Shown here: in pieces, positions 63,745 to 64,000 of the stretch
How positions within the stretch are numbered: the stretch's first letter is position 1
Layout of the letters: the number at the start of each line of letters is the position of its first letter
Assembly: GCA_030248215.1 (NCBI GenBank)
Contig: JASANG010000668.1
Coordinates: forward strand, 170,414-234,413
DNA: 64,000 bases
Source of the DNA: Enoplolaimus lenunculus
Lineage: Eukaryota > Nematoda > Enoplea > Enoplida > Thoracostomopsidae
Direction of reading: 5' to 3'
Notes under the pieces: generated by a model
Seen by the model: only the letters and a program-made list of their open reading frames with translations
Told to the model about the DNA's origin: nothing
Databases searched by the model: none
Program-made: the position numbers and the translations under genes

Positions 63745-64000
63745 TGGTGACCACGATGGTCTCCGAAAAGCCCGAACTTTTCTAGTTATAGATTTTTGTC
63801 AAATTGGATAGCGAATTCGGAAGAAATTCGCAGAACATCAAAAGTCCCTTATCGATCCCTGCGTACAGTATCTTGCGAGCTACATAGTAGTTTCCAAGTG
63901 CCTATTGGTATCACAGATATACTGCATATATCTATCACAGCTACCTATCACATAAAATCCCACATAAATTTTTGGGTACGATAGCTTACGAACTTATTTG
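63745..64000 (+). mobile_element. Start of internal region of the LTR element
   Basis: The primer-site-like sequence is followed by about 240 bp with no recognisable domain before the window ends. Boundaries beyond 64,000 are unknown. Confidence 0.4.

Overview
The window looks like a piece of a nematode genome. Three things point that way: imperfect runs of TTAGGC, the nematode telomere unit, scattered throughout; small phase-1 exons carrying six-cysteine 'lustrin'-type repeats with EB-like modules after them; and a LAPTM/DUF7027-like four-exon gene of a type I know from worms. The very high load of short inverted-repeat elements and minisatellites, with introns up to 12.6 kb, would fit an early-branching (clade I, mermithid-like) worm. 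That placement is a guess. No rRNA, tRNA, CRISPR or bacterial gene structure was seen.

Main gene (+ strand, about 127-52,015). At least 26 exons in one orientation can be read by hand from splice sites and reading frame, counting four near-identical copies of one exon. Nearly every exon starts and ends in phase 1, so exons can be added, lost or duplicated without shifting the frame. The first 21 (127-45,069) each carry one copy of the cysteine repeat (CP.G ... C ... C..GY.C ... CCP). Some also carry long low-complexity tails: poly-Asn, Pro/Thr/Gly/Tyr-rich, or NPYGAP-containing. The last five (47,355-52,011) carry different, EB/WAP-like cysteine modules. About 7.3 kb of coding sequence (roughly 2,400 residues) is visible. 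The 5' end lies outside the window. The 3' end is either a stop at 52,013-52,015 or a further splice. The architecture, cysteine domains alternating with Pro/Gly-rich spacers, is that of an extracellular matrix, cuticle or eggshell protein; this function is inferred.

Nested and neighbouring genes (- strand). The 12.6-kb intron 10,205-22,830 holds a four-exon gene (18,165 down to 13,395) for a 298-residue membrane protein. Its last codons lie in the end unit of a 16-copy, 88-bp minisatellite. A possible small secreted protein (14,358-14,633) sits inside that gene's third intron. At 56,233-56,574 a 113-residue single-exon ORF with a signal peptide and KR sites looks like a secreted peptide precursor. 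It ends directly at a 23-bp minisatellite.

Repeats. Introns and the right-hand 12 kb are packed with non-autonomous elements in at least nine families. The most notable is a ~160-200-bp inverted-repeat element with TTAGGC-like blocks inside (about 18 copies). Others are palindromic GAGTCAAA, GGCGCC/TACGG, CTTAAGT, CAGGGTG-ended, TACTGTAGTG-ended and ACCCG-rich elements. Several are nested in each other. Minisatellites have units of 88, 64, 37, 23 and 48 bp, and there are AAT, GTT/GTA, AT and GGGACAGWT tracts. The right edge (62,987-63,744) holds a probable LTR with a primer-site-like sequence after it.
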